From CAZEAN01 sp964510225 (GTDB lineage Bacteria > Planctomycetota > Planctomycetia > Isosphaerales > Isosphaeraceae), in contig CAZEAN010000144.1 of assembly GCA_964510225.1 (NCBI GenBank), positions 1 through 14,348 on the forward strand: a stretch of 14,348 nt of DNA, read 5' to 3'. Each line of letters opens with the position of its first letter. Positions within the stretch are counted from its first letter, which is position 1. The notes beneath the pieces were generated by a model. It was not told the origin of the DNA, did no database searches, and worked only from the letters and a program-made list of their open reading frames with translations. The position numbers and the translations under genes are program-made. Shown here piece by piece: positions 1 to 7,146 of the stretch.

Positions 1-4
1 GAGG

Positions 5-1171
5 ATGGTTGGCAAATACTCAAATCCAATCCGGTATGCCACGGCATGGATCTTTCGGAAGTACACGCGACTCCGGGTCCGTGATCTTGTTTCCTGGACT
101 CCCGTTTCTGCTGAGTCGCTGAAGCCGGGCTGCACCGCAATGATCGGCATGTGTGCCGACATGCCAGACGTCCTCCTCAGTAATCTCCGATGTCTCCGTG
201 ATCATCTCTGGCCTGAGCTTCTCGAAGTTGTTGCCGTTGCGGACACCACCGAAGAACAGTTGGACCCCGCGATCGCCCAAGAAGCCGCCCGATTACTGGA
301 CCCGCTTCCCTTCAAGCTCCTCTTCCACAGCCCCTCTCAAAACGCCAAAGCAAAAGCGATCCAGCTCCCCTACATTTACAGTTGGATGGCTTGGTGCACC
401 GCGCTCCGGATCTGTACGACTCAGACCGCTCTCCTCCACGACTATGATGCGCTGATCCTGAGTGATCGCCTTGCAGAGCGCTACCATGCTTTTGTGGAAT
501 CCAAAGTCCTCATGCAAGGGATCCGCTGGTATCATTCTAACGGAATCATTCCAGAGGATCAGCTTGCGACGACGTTCGAGGCATTTATCAGTGTTCCGTG
601 GGTCCGGGACTATCATCCCGTCCGCCTCTTCAACGAGCTGAAGGCTGTCGGCGGCCGCTCTCGTGATTATGACACCCTCCTCGACCTTCAGCACAATGAC
701 ACTAAACCCGAGCAACGGGCGATTATGTCGATGGATGATGATGATCTGATGCATCCCTCGCAAATGATCCACCAGTACACGATGTTTCAAAAGCACCCAG
801 GCGGCGATTTGCCCTCCTTCTCGATTCCAATGATCCCCTTCTTTGAATCCTTACAAGCGGGCAATGCCCCGATCGAACGAAGCATCGCCCAACTCCGGGA
901 TCGAGAACCTGGCTCGAAGGTACTTCCGTTCCTTCGTCATGATCGTCGGATCAATTTCAGCCGATTAACGCTGGTGCAGGTCGACTGGGACCTGAAGCAG
1001 ATGGTTCAGGTCTGTGTTCGTCGGAAGATTGCGCCGAATCCAACCCTCTACCAGTACGGCGAAGCCCTCTATGAACTCGTCGATGCCACCGAGGAACAGA
1101 TCTGGGTCGGCGATTTTAGCGACGAGCAGCGTGCCTGGATCGAGCAAGCACGAACGATGCAACCCGTTTGA
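5..1171 (+). CDS. Probable GT-A-type glycosyltransferase (hypothetical protein)
   Basis: The protein is 388 residues if translation begins at the ATG at 5. The frame is open to the left edge and the GAGG just before the ATG is too close to act as a ribosome site, so the true start may lie upstream. A hydrophobic strand at about residues 43-50 leads into a segment ending VVAVAD (75-80), as in the nucleotide-binding half of GT-A enzymes. Two acidic, metal-binding-like motifs follow: LLHDYDALIL (143-152) and SMDDDDLMHP (242-251). Either could be the DxD site. There is no signal peptide and no clear membrane segment, so a cytosolic enzyme is likely. The gene converges on two sulfotransferases, which fits assembly of a sulfated glycan. 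The glycosyltransferase call is inferred from motifs; I do not recognise a specific family, and donor and acceptor are unknown. Confidence 0.55.
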   Translation: MVGKYSNPIRYATAWIFRKYTRLRVRDLVSWTPVSAESLKPGCTAMIGMCADMPDVLLSNLRCLRDHLWPELLEVVAVADTTEEQLDPAIAQEAARLLDPLPFKLLFHSPSQNAKAKAIQLPYIYSWMAWCTALRICTTQTALLHDYDALILSDRLAERYHAFVESKVLMQGIRWYHSNGIIPEDQLATTFEAFISVPWVRDYHPVRLFNELKAVGGRSRDYDTLLDLQHNDTKPEQRAIMSMDDDDLMHPSQMIHQYTMFQKHPGGDLPSFSIPMIPFFESLQAGNAPIERSIAQLRDREPGSKVLPFLRHDRRINFSRLTLVQVDWDLKQMVQVCVRRKIAPNPTLYQYGEALYELVDATEEQIWVGDFSDEQRAWIEQARTMQPV

Positions 1172-1178
1172 TTCCGAT

Positions 1179-1215
1179 CCTCAACCGGGCCGGCTGCAGA
1201 GCACTGTTGTTGAGG
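1179..1215. terminator. Weak inverted repeat between convergent genes
   Basis: CCTCAAC (1179-1185) pairs with GTTGAGG (1209-1215) around a 23-nt GC-rich loop, and TTT follows on the plus strand. It fills the 46-bp gap between the converging glycosyltransferase and sulfotransferase genes, where a shared terminator would be expected. The loop is long and the T run short, so this is a weak candidate. Confidence 0.3.
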
Positions 1216-1217
1216 TT

Positions 1218-2063
1218 TCAGAAAGCCCAGTAGTCGGCGGGCTTTCCGATGCGATTCAAGAATGCACGGGCATCGTCTGCAACTTGGTCCACGACGTATC
1301 GATACGTGTCCGGATCATAATCAGGAACTTCAATTTGCGCCCCGAAGAGGTGATTAAAACGCGTCTTGAAGCGTTTCGGAAGTCGATCGGTCAGTTGTTT
1401 TCCGAGGAGTGCGCGACCAACATTACGGACCCCTTTGAGCATTGGCGTCGCGCGCCGTAATTCTGTCTTCGTGTTGACTCGTGTTTCGGTATTAGGGATC
1501 GACCCATTGGGGTCGATACCAATGTGTTCACAGCAGCGTCGGAGGATCGCTGACGGGTCCTTGGCAAGCTCTTCTTGGAGCAAAAGAAGGATACGATTGG
1601 CGGGGAAGTAGTCGAGGTAGTTTTTGATCTGTGACTCGTAAAGGGACGCCCTGACCAAATGAGACTGTTCACGGATTGCTTGATTAAAAGGCAATTGGTC
1701 GTGAAAACCCGATTGCAGATCTTCCATCCAGTGCGACTTGAGCCGGACAATCGGATGGCGGACGATGTAGATCAGGCGGACTTCAGGGAGATGCTCGGCG
1801 ATCCGTTGTGGGATGGTGGAGGAGTCTTCCATCGTATAGCTCGGAGAGCTTTCCCCGACTGCTTGTGCGTCCGTCGCTTCTTGGAAGTAGGAGAGGTACC
1901 AATCCCAGCCAAGATTGTATTTAGAGGAGAAGTAATCAAGTTCTTTGGGGTATTGAACCACGAACGCTTGAGGATGCGTCGCTAGTCGCGCTGCGAGAAA
2001 AGAAGTCCCGGACTTGGCAGCGCCTATGATGAGGAACGTTGGAGTTCGCTGGGTGGTAGTCAT
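1218..2063 (-). CDS. Sulfotransferase domain protein (Sulfotransfer_1 type)
   Basis: This 281-residue protein should transfer sulfate from PAPS to a hydroxyl or amino group of a glycan or other acceptor. The N-terminal P-loop-like 5'-phosphosulfate loop is clear: GAAKSGTSFLAARL at 14-27. ESSPSY (71-76) matches the conserved stretch seen in heparan N-sulfotransferase-like enzymes. The 3'-phosphate-binding segment is YIVRHPIVRLKSHW (99-112), with R102 and S110 in the expected places. The length matches compact bacterial members of the family. There is no signal peptide or membrane anchor. The start is ATG; the upstream sequence shows no convincing Shine-Dalgarno. It lies 89 bp downstream of a second sulfotransferase on the same strand, so the two may be co-transcribed. 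Substrate cannot be told from the sequence. Confidence 0.9.
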   Translation of the reverse strand: MTTTQRTPTFLIIGAAKSGTSFLAARLATHPQAFVVQYPKELDYFSSKYNLGWDWYLSYFQEATDAQAVGESSPSYTMEDSSTIPQRIAEHLPEVRLIYIVRHPIVRLKSHWMEDLQSGFHDQLPFNQAIREQSHLVRASLYESQIKNYLDYFPANRILLLLQEELAKDPSAILRRCCEHIGIDPNGSIPNTETRVNTKTELRRATPMLKGVRNVGRALLGKQLTDRLPKRFKTRFNHLFGAQIEVPDYDPDTYRYVVDQVADDARAFLNRIGKPADYWAF

Positions 2064-2152
2064 TGCTAGGAATCGGCTGAGAGGTGCTATCGAGGAAGGG
2101 GTTAAATCCTCAGAGATCGTCTGAGGGATTCGTCCGAATCAGGCCCGTACAC

Positions 2153-2800
2153 TCATGACGCTTTATGGGTACGTTGGAAGAATCTGCGGACACGACGGAC
2201 ACCGAGCCGAAGTGGTCCATGACCAGCGATCCTCTTGAAGAGAGTTGACCAGGGTCCTTTGCTCGCCTGATTGGCATGTGGAAAAGGAACATCGGGAATC
2301 GGGTGTCCTAAGAAGGGACAGAGCTTTTCCCATCCTTCCCCACCGGGGAGATCAAGCTCAAGAATGTCGTCCTGGCGATTCTGGAAGTGGACTTCTACTT
2401 CGTTATAGTGGCGAAGGTATCGTTCGCGGTAGATCTCTTCGTGTCCGAGTGGGCTCGGGACGCCATAAATCCAACGCCTCATTTCCGAGGGTTCGGAACT
2501 CGCGTGATTCACAATACTCGCGAGCCACTTCTCGACAGGACGCCTGGTCAGGATGAATTTGCTCCCCGGGAACTTGGCATCAAGCTCTTTGAAAAGAATG
2601 GGCCAAGGATTGTCCTGGAACGCATCAAATTGATGACCATATTCGATACAACGACCAAGGACTGTTTCGGCGAGATCGGTGTCGTGGATTCCGAAACAGC
2701 CCATTACTCGGTAGCCAAGAATTGTCAGTGCTTTGTCGAGAGAGGTCGTCCCGGTTTTGTGGAACCCAATACAGAATACCTTAGTCAACGGAGTAGACAT
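2153..2800 (-). CDS. Sulfotransferase family protein (Sulfotransfer_4-like)
   Basis: This 215-residue protein opens with the PAPS-binding loop IGFHKTGTTSLDKAL (11-25). The GFHKTGTTSL form is typical of the small sulfotransferase family often found in marine bacteria. FQDNPWP (61-67) and the 3'-phosphate-binding segment KFILTRRPVEKWLAS (81-95) follow. The C-terminus is strongly basic (about 185-213), which may help contact an acidic acceptor; that is inference. The start is supported by GAGG on the minus strand at 2813-2810, nine bases before the ATG. It precedes the other sulfotransferase on the same strand. The two share little sequence beyond the PAPS loops, so they look like different subfamilies and not a recent duplication. 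The exact acceptor is unknown. Confidence 0.87.
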   Translation of the reverse strand: MSTPLTKVFCIGFHKTGTTSLDKALTILGYRVMGCFGIHDTDLAETVLGRCIEYGHQFDAFQDNPWPILFKELDAKFPGSKFILTRRPVEKWLASIVNHASSEPSEMRRWIYGVPSPLGHEEIYRERYLRHYNEVEVHFQNRQDDILELDLPGGEGWEKLCPFLGHPIPDVPFPHANQASKGPWSTLFKRIAGHGPLRLGVRRVRRFFQRTHKAS

Positions 2801-2858
2801 GAAACTTGGCCTCGGGACAGCGTGATCGGACTGCTGAACCAGGATGCAGCCAGATCGG

Positions 2859-2877
2859 AACTAGAGTATCTCTAGTT
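2859..2877. promoter_or_regulatory. 19-nt palindrome, possible operator
   Basis: AACTAGAG and CTCTAGTT form a perfect 8-bp inverted repeat around the 3-nt centre TAT. It lies 59-77 bp upstream of the divergent sulfotransferase start. A TTGACC hexamer on the minus strand (2886-2881) sits just before it and could be a -35 box, but the matching -10 (TAGTTC) is poor. A repressor site or an RNA hairpin are both possible; the function is inferred from position alone. Confidence 0.35.
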
Positions 2878-2957
2878 TAGGGTCAATTTAACGTGCTGTC
2901 TGGTACCGAGCGACGGGAATCTCTGAACGATGACGCGATATGGGTGTGGTAGTACTC

Positions 2958-2985
2958 TTGTGATTCGCCCAGGAATCGCTATAAT
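2958..2985 (+). promoter_or_regulatory. rplM: Sigma70-like promoter for rplM-rpsI
   Basis: TTGTGA (2958-2963) and a perfect TATAAT (2980-2985) are separated by 16 bp, and the predicted transcript start near 2992 leaves a leader of about 55 nt before rplM. A small hairpin (CTGTT 3005-3009 with AACAG 3015-3019) lies in that leader. It is too weak to call a regulatory element. Confidence 0.55.
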
Positions 2986-3047
2986 CATAATCTTCAACTT
3001 GCTTCTGTTCAATCAACAGTCTTATTCAGATCCCTGGAACTCGTTCG

Positions 3048-3908
3048 ATGATGATGCACTGCTTTCAGGCGAAGGCGAAACAACTAGAACGTCAGTGGTT
3101 CGTCATCGATGCTGAAGATGCTGTCGTCGGGAGGCTCGCGGCCCAAATCGCGTCGATCCTGATGGGAAAGCATCGGCCTACCTACACTCCTCACATTGAT
3201 ACCGGCGACTTTGTCATTGTTGTCAATGCTGAGAAGGTGGCCTTTACAGGGAAGAAGTGGGAGCAGGTCGCCTACACCCGCTACTCTGGCTATCCAGGCG
3301 GACAGCGGACCGAAGTTGCCTGGAAACTAAAAGAACGTTTTCCGGATCGGATCCTCTTCGAGGCAGTCCGGCGGATGCTCCCGAAGAGCAAGCTTGGTCG
3401 CCAAATGATCAGCAAGCTGAAGCTTTACATTGGTGCAGATCATCCACATCAAGCTCAGCAACCTATCCCTCTTGAACCTAAATCTGGTCGACCACCTGCC
3501 TCGGGCGCGATATACGTTCCACCGCCCAAGCCTACGTTCGAGGATAAGTTCGAACCATCGTCGACATCGATGGATCAACAGGGATCCGTTGACGCGTTTA
3601 CCGACGACACCACCGCTGACGCGTTGACCAACGACACAATTGCGTCCATTCCTGATTCCTCAGCAACAGAGGCTCCAGAGGTCGCCAGCCCTGAATTGTC
3701 TGCTCCGGAATCATCGGTGAATCAGGCAAGCGTTGACACCGCCGCCGCAGACCCTCAAGATGCTTCTCCAGAGAACGAGGAACCTGAGAGCGGATCAACT
3801 GACGTCGCTACTTCCTCTCCAACAGACAGCATCGAGAGCGGATCAACCCCTGGAAGTACTGATCCTGGGAGTGCGGAAGAGGAAACGAAGAAAACAGAAG
3901 ATGCGTGA
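3048..3908 (+). CDS. rplM: 50S ribosomal protein L13 with long C-terminal tail
   Basis: Residues 1-142 are a complete L13, an early-assembling large-subunit protein that binds 23S rRNA. Recognisable segments are WFVIDA (17-22), GKHRPTYTPHIDTGDFVIV (40-58), RRMLPKSKLGRQM (108-120) and HPHQAQQP (132-139). A typical bacterial L13 stops at this point, at about 142-150 residues. Here about 144 more residues follow in the same frame. They start Pro-rich with some basic residues (143-170) and then become Ser/Thr/Asp/Glu-rich with almost no hydrophobic patches, so they are probably disordered. Three ATG codons stand in tandem at 3048, 3051 and 3054 with no clear Shine-Dalgarno; the third would give an N-terminus most like the family. 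The gene is followed after 62 bp by rpsI, the usual bacterial pair, and a good promoter lies upstream. Confidence 0.96.
   Translation: MMMHCFQAKAKQLERQWFVIDAEDAVVGRLAAQIASILMGKHRPTYTPHIDTGDFVIVVNAEKVAFTGKKWEQVAYTRYSGYPGGQRTEVAWKLKERFPDRILFEAVRRMLPKSKLGRQMISKLKLYIGADHPHQAQQPIPLEPKSGRPPASGAIYVPPPKPTFEDKFEPSSTSMDQQGSVDAFTDDTTADALTNDTIASIPDSSATEAPEVASPELSAPESSVNQASVDTAAADPQDASPENEEPESGSTDVATSSPTDSIESGSTPGSTDPGSAEEETKKTEDA
3786..3847 (+). repeat. 14-nt direct repeat in the L13 tail
   Basis: GAGAGCGGATCAAC occurs at 3786-3799 and again at 3834-3847, exactly 48 nt apart, in the same frame, each encoding the peptide core ESGST. This suggests the acidic tail grew at least partly by short in-frame duplication. 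Confidence 0.6.
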
Positions 3909-3970
3909 CCGTGGCCGAGTAACCGGATCCGGCGCTGAAGCTTGTATCAACTCTTAGAGGATCGTACCCA

Positions 3971-4375
3971 ATGTCGACAGCAGTGAGTTCTCCGTTTACC
4001 TGGGGTACTGGACGCCGAAAGACCGCAGTGGCACGGGTCCGAATTCGTGAAGGAACCGGTCGGTTCGTCGTCAATGGCCTCCCCATCGACGATTACTTTA
4101 CGGTCGAATCAGAACGTGCTGCGGTTCGTGCCCCGTTAGTGGTAGCCGACCTTAAGGATCGTCTCGACGTTTTCGTGAACGTCAAAGGTGGGGGCAAGAG
4201 TGCTCAGTCGGGAGCGGTCGTCCTTGGACTCGGCCGCGCTCTTGCTTCAGACCGCACTGAACTCGAACACGATCTCCGAGAGCACGGATTTTTGACTCGT
4301 GACCCGCGGATGGTCGAGCGGAAGAAGTATGGTCATAAGAAAGCCCGTCGTAGCTATCAGTTCTCGAAGCGGTAA
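3971..4375 (+). CDS. rpsI: 30S ribosomal protein S9
   Basis: The 134-residue protein is a full-length S9, a small-subunit head protein whose C-terminal tail reaches the P-site tRNA. The diagnostic N-terminal motif is GTGRRKTAVARVRI (at about 12-25). The basic end KKARRSYQFSKR keeps the universal SKR terminus that contacts tRNA. The start is firm: TAGAGGA ends nine bases before the ATG at 3971. It follows rplM by 62 bp, on the same strand, and shares its promoter. A hairpin terminator comes 28 bases after the stop. Nothing unusual is seen. Confidence 0.98.
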   Translation: MSTAVSSPFTWGTGRRKTAVARVRIREGTGRFVVNGLPIDDYFTVESERAAVRAPLVVADLKDRLDVFVNVKGGGKSAQSGAVVLGLGRALASDRTELEHDLREHGFLTRDPRMVERKKYGHKKARRSYQFSKR

Positions 4376-4403
4376 TGTGGTTAGAATTCAATTCTTATCT
4401 TTC

Positions 4404-4433
4404 AGCCCAGAACTTCTTCGGAGATTCTGGGCT
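4404..4433. terminator. Rho-independent-type terminator after rpsI
   Basis: AGCCCAGAA (4404-4412) pairs perfectly with TTCTGGGCT (4425-4433) around a 12-nt loop. A T-rich stretch with several TCT repeats follows on the plus strand. It lies between rpsI and the convergent K+-channel gene that ends at 4438, so it probably ends the rplM-rpsI transcript and may also serve the opposing operon. The T tract is interrupted, so efficiency is uncertain. Confidence 0.7.
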
Positions 4434-4437
4434 TCCG

Positions 4438-5535
4438 TTATGTGTCTTCTTCTTCTGACTGTGTCGGACAGTAGATTGTAGCAAATTGCCGTAACTGATC
4501 ATGGCGTCCGAGAATAATGATTCGATCGCCGTTCTCGAACGATCGGTCAGCTTCGGGTGGGAACTCTACTTTGCCAGAGCGTCGCTTGATGGCGATCACC
4601 ATGAGTCCACCGGTTTTTCTTCCAATATCGGCATCCCTGAGATTACGGCCGCTCAGCATATCACCTTCGGTAATTGGGATCTCTTGCAGCTCGAGGTCGA
4701 GTTCTGTTTGCTTCGTGACCAGCTCAACAAACTCAACAGTGTTTGGACTATGAAGGAGCGAGGCAATCCTCCGGGCGCCAATCGCCGCGGTGAGAACAAC
4801 ATGATTTGCTCCTGCTTGTCTTAACTTCTTTTCAGAACTCGGTAGCTCAGCACGTGCAATAATCGTTAAGTCAGGTGCCATTTGTCGAGCAGTCAGTGTG
4901 ATGAAAACACTCTCGGCATCGGTCGCAACAGCTGTCACAAGTGCGTTCGCACGTTCCAAGCCCGCTTCTGCGAGTACCAGCTCTTCGGTCGCATCACCCC
5001 TCACGAAGGGGTAACCACGCCGCGCAATTTCTTCCAGAAGTTCGGCATCACGCTCGATCACCACAAAGTTGTGCGTTCTCTTAGCAAGCTCATCACATAT
5101 TAATGAACCCATCCGTCCGAATCCGACGATGATTTGATGATCCTTAAGCATTTGGACCCGCCTCTTCAGGTTCTGATGGCCGAGGAGTTGCTTCAGCTCC
5201 CCTTCGGTGATTAGCGAAATGATCGATCCCACCACATAGGCTACCGAGATCGTACCGGCACCGATCACGAACATCGTGTGAAGCCGTTCCGGGCCACTTT
5301 GAAGAGGGCGGACTTCCGTGAAACCCACGGTCGAGATCGTGATCGCGACCATATAGAGCGCATCCGAGAAGTCCCAGCCCACCAGAACATACCCAATCGT
5401 CCCTACGACAATAACAAACAGAAGTGCAAGGATTCCGATCCCGACGCGTCGGAAGGATCGTCGATTCCAGTAGAAGGGTTCCTCTGGAGAAACCTTACTC
5501 TTTTTGATATTTGTATTGCTATACCGAATCGACAT
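4438..5535 (-). CDS. Two-TM potassium channel with RCK (TrkA-N/TrkA-C) domain
   Basis: The 365-residue protein has MthK-like architecture. TM1 lies at about 30-52, a pore loop and filter at 62-75, and TM2 at about 86-109. A cytosolic Rossmann RCK_N domain follows (about 132-250, with IIVGFGRMGS at 135-144 and E161 at the end of strand 2), then an RCK_C domain (about 275-355). Such proteins form tetrameric K+ channels gated by ions or nucleotides bound to the RCK ring. The filter reads TISTVGFTEV (66-75), so the usual TVGYG/TVGFG glycine is a threonine. It starts 6 bp after the permease stop and is the last gene of a three-gene unit, so its expression is probably linked to the sugar transport genes. 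No Shine-Dalgarno is visible. Ion selectivity is not assured given the filter. Confidence 0.9.
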   Translation of the reverse strand: MSIRYSNTNIKKSKVSPEEPFYWNRRSFRRVGIGILALLFVIVVGTIGYVLVGWDFSDALYMVAITISTVGFTEVRPLQSGPERLHTMFVIGAGTISVAYVVGSIISLITEGELKQLLGHQNLKRRVQMLKDHQIIVGFGRMGSLICDELAKRTHNFVVIERDAELLEEIARRGYPFVRGDATEELVLAEAGLERANALVTAVATDAESVFITLTARQMAPDLTIIARAELPSSEKKLRQAGANHVVLTAAIGARRIASLLHSPNTVEFVELVTKQTELDLELQEIPITEGDMLSGRNLRDADIGRKTGGLMVIAIKRRSGKVEFPPEADRSFENGDRIIILGRHDQLRQFATIYCPTQSEEEDT

Positions 5536-5541
5536 CTGTTG

Positions 5542-7146
5542 TTATCGGGGAAGGCGGAATCGTTGATTGAATCCGACAGCGAGCACCACCACGATTCCGA
5601 GAACAAGTCCTTGAACCTGACTTGGGTCGATCTGCTCGACGACAAGGCCAGTGCCTTTGATCACGACTTGAATTAAGATGAGCCCGAGGACCGTCCCTCG
5701 GATCGACCCCACCCCGCCGGCGAGGCTGCAACCGCCGACGACCGCAGCCGTGATTGCGTAGAGTTCATAGGTCTCGCCCATCGCTGGACCAGCGGAACCT
5801 GAAAATCCAAAGAGCAAAAGGCCACCAACCGCCGCCAAGAGACCAGAAGTGGCATAAGCAATCGTCTTGAGTCGTTGATTGGGAAGTCCGCTAAGTCGCG
5901 CCGCTGATTCGTTCCCACCGAGCGCGTAGAGATGCCTGCCGAGAACGGTTCGACCCATCACAATGCTTAAGATTGCAGCGACAAGAAAGAAAAGTAACAC
6001 AGTGATTTCGTATTGATTTCCAGGGTATCTAAATTTTGGATCGCTGAGACTGATAGCGCGGTTTTCGCTCAGGATCCGAGCCAAGCTCCGAAGTCCTGCC
6101 AGCGAGGCAAGTGTTGCAATAAAGGGAGGAAGTCGAAACGAGTTGATCAGGAAGGCATGGAGGACCCCGATCGCAAGGCCCAAAAGCAACGCGAGGACGA
6201 CCGCGGCAACAACTCCCCCGATTGGGATGTTGGCAGGGCTAACTTCCGGACTATTGGTTCCGGTGTCAGCCGGCCTCGGATTAACTGGAGCGTTGGCCAC
6301 TTCGAGTCCTTGGGGTGCGGACGCGGGCGGTCCGTTCTCGTAAGCGAGTAAGCCCCAGACGCTGACGCCAGCAACAACGAGTGCGAGGGCGATGGCGGTC
6401 CATCGAAAACCGACTGTAAGGCAGACTAGACCCGCAAGTCCTGAAGCGGCGACGACCATTGAGACCTGGGCAATCGGCGCACTTGCTGACTCGAACTGGA
6501 CGATGGTGGAACTCATCGCGAGGCCCCAGACGATGGCCGCCACTGAACTCCCAAGACGACGGTCGTTACCACGCGAGAGGAGGATGACCAAGCCCACCAG
6601 GCCCAAGAACCCTCCGATGGCTGTGATGATCGTCCCGACGTTTTTCGGCCCTGTTGCAAGGCCGATTCCGCAGGCAATCGCAGCCGCAGGGATAGCCCCA
6701 CCTTGAACTATCTTCGCTATCTTTGTTTCCCAGAGATGCAAGAGGACCCAGAGAAGGAGGGTGACTCCACTCGCCCCGAGGATTCCCGCTACAGTAGGGG
6801 TGGCGTTTCCAATGTTGGGCAACCAGTCAGTCATTAGTTTCGCGGCGACGACAGCCGTCAACGCGACGACAGCACCGATCGAGAGATCGATCCCACCAGC
6901 GATGATCACAACCGAGACACCAACAGCGAGGAAACCGTAGAGTGCGGTGTAATGGGCTAAAGATTGAGCATTGTAGGTTGTAAAGAAGGAGCGTGGGACC
7001 TGCGTCTGAAAGAGAGCGAAGGGTCCGGGGTCGGCAGCGTAGATCAGCCCGATCATCGCCAGGATGGCGACCAAGAGTCCCGACTCCGGAGTCTGGAGCC
7101 ATCCTGGGAGGTTCCGACGACCCTTCTCAGATGCTTCGGGACTCAT
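5542..7146 (-). CDS. RbsC-type ABC sugar permease with ~200-residue insertion
   Basis: This is a BPD_transp_2 family permease, the membrane subunit of ribose/xylose/galactose-class importers. Family hallmarks are VIIAGGIDLSIGAVVAL (80-96), LINSFRLPPFIATLASL (333-349), GRHLYALGGNESAARLSG (403-420) and GCSLAGGVGSIRGTVLG (472-488). RbsC and MglC are about 320-340 residues and XylH about 390; this protein has 534. The excess lies between about residues 110 and 309. It contains five or six extra hydrophobic segments (roughly 117-137, 149-165, 170-190, 225-245, 247-267) and a Pro/Ala/Asn-rich polar linker (270-307). The start codon overlaps the stop of the binding-protein gene by 4 nt (ATGA), implying translational coupling. 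No ATPase gene is adjacent. Substrate is not readable; a pentose, hexose or other small molecule is possible. Confidence 0.9.
   Translation of the reverse strand: MSPEASEKGRRNLPGWLQTPESGLLVAILAMIGLIYAADPGPFALFQTQVPRSFFTTYNAQSLAHYTALYGFLAVGVSVVIIAGGIDLSIGAVVALTAVVAAKLMTDWLPNIGNATPTVAGILGASGVTLLLWVLLHLWETKIAKIVQGGAIPAAAIACGIGLATGPKNVGTIITAIGGFLGLVGLVILLSRGNDRRLGSSVAAIVWGLAMSSTIVQFESASAPIAQVSMVVAASGLAGLVCLTVGFRWTAIALALVVAGVSVWGLLAYENGPPASAPQGLEVANAPVNPRPADTGTNSPEVSPANIPIGGVVAAVVLALLLGLAIGVLHAFLINSFRLPPFIATLASLAGLRSLARILSENRAISLSDPKFRYPGNQYEITVLLFFLVAAILSIVMGRTVLGRHLYALGGNESAARLSGLPNQRLKTIAYATSGLLAAVGGLLLFGFSGSAGPAMGETYELYAITAAVVGGCSLAGGVGSIRGTVLGLILIQVVIKGTGLVVEQIDPSQVQGLVLGIVVVLAVGFNQRFRLPR

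Noticed and set aside
2930..3115. A 61-codon frame in the leader of rplM
   Set aside because: It spans the predicted promoter, overlaps the rplM start in another frame, and has no Shine-Dalgarno or family signal. Its hydrophobic run comes from AT-rich leader sequence.
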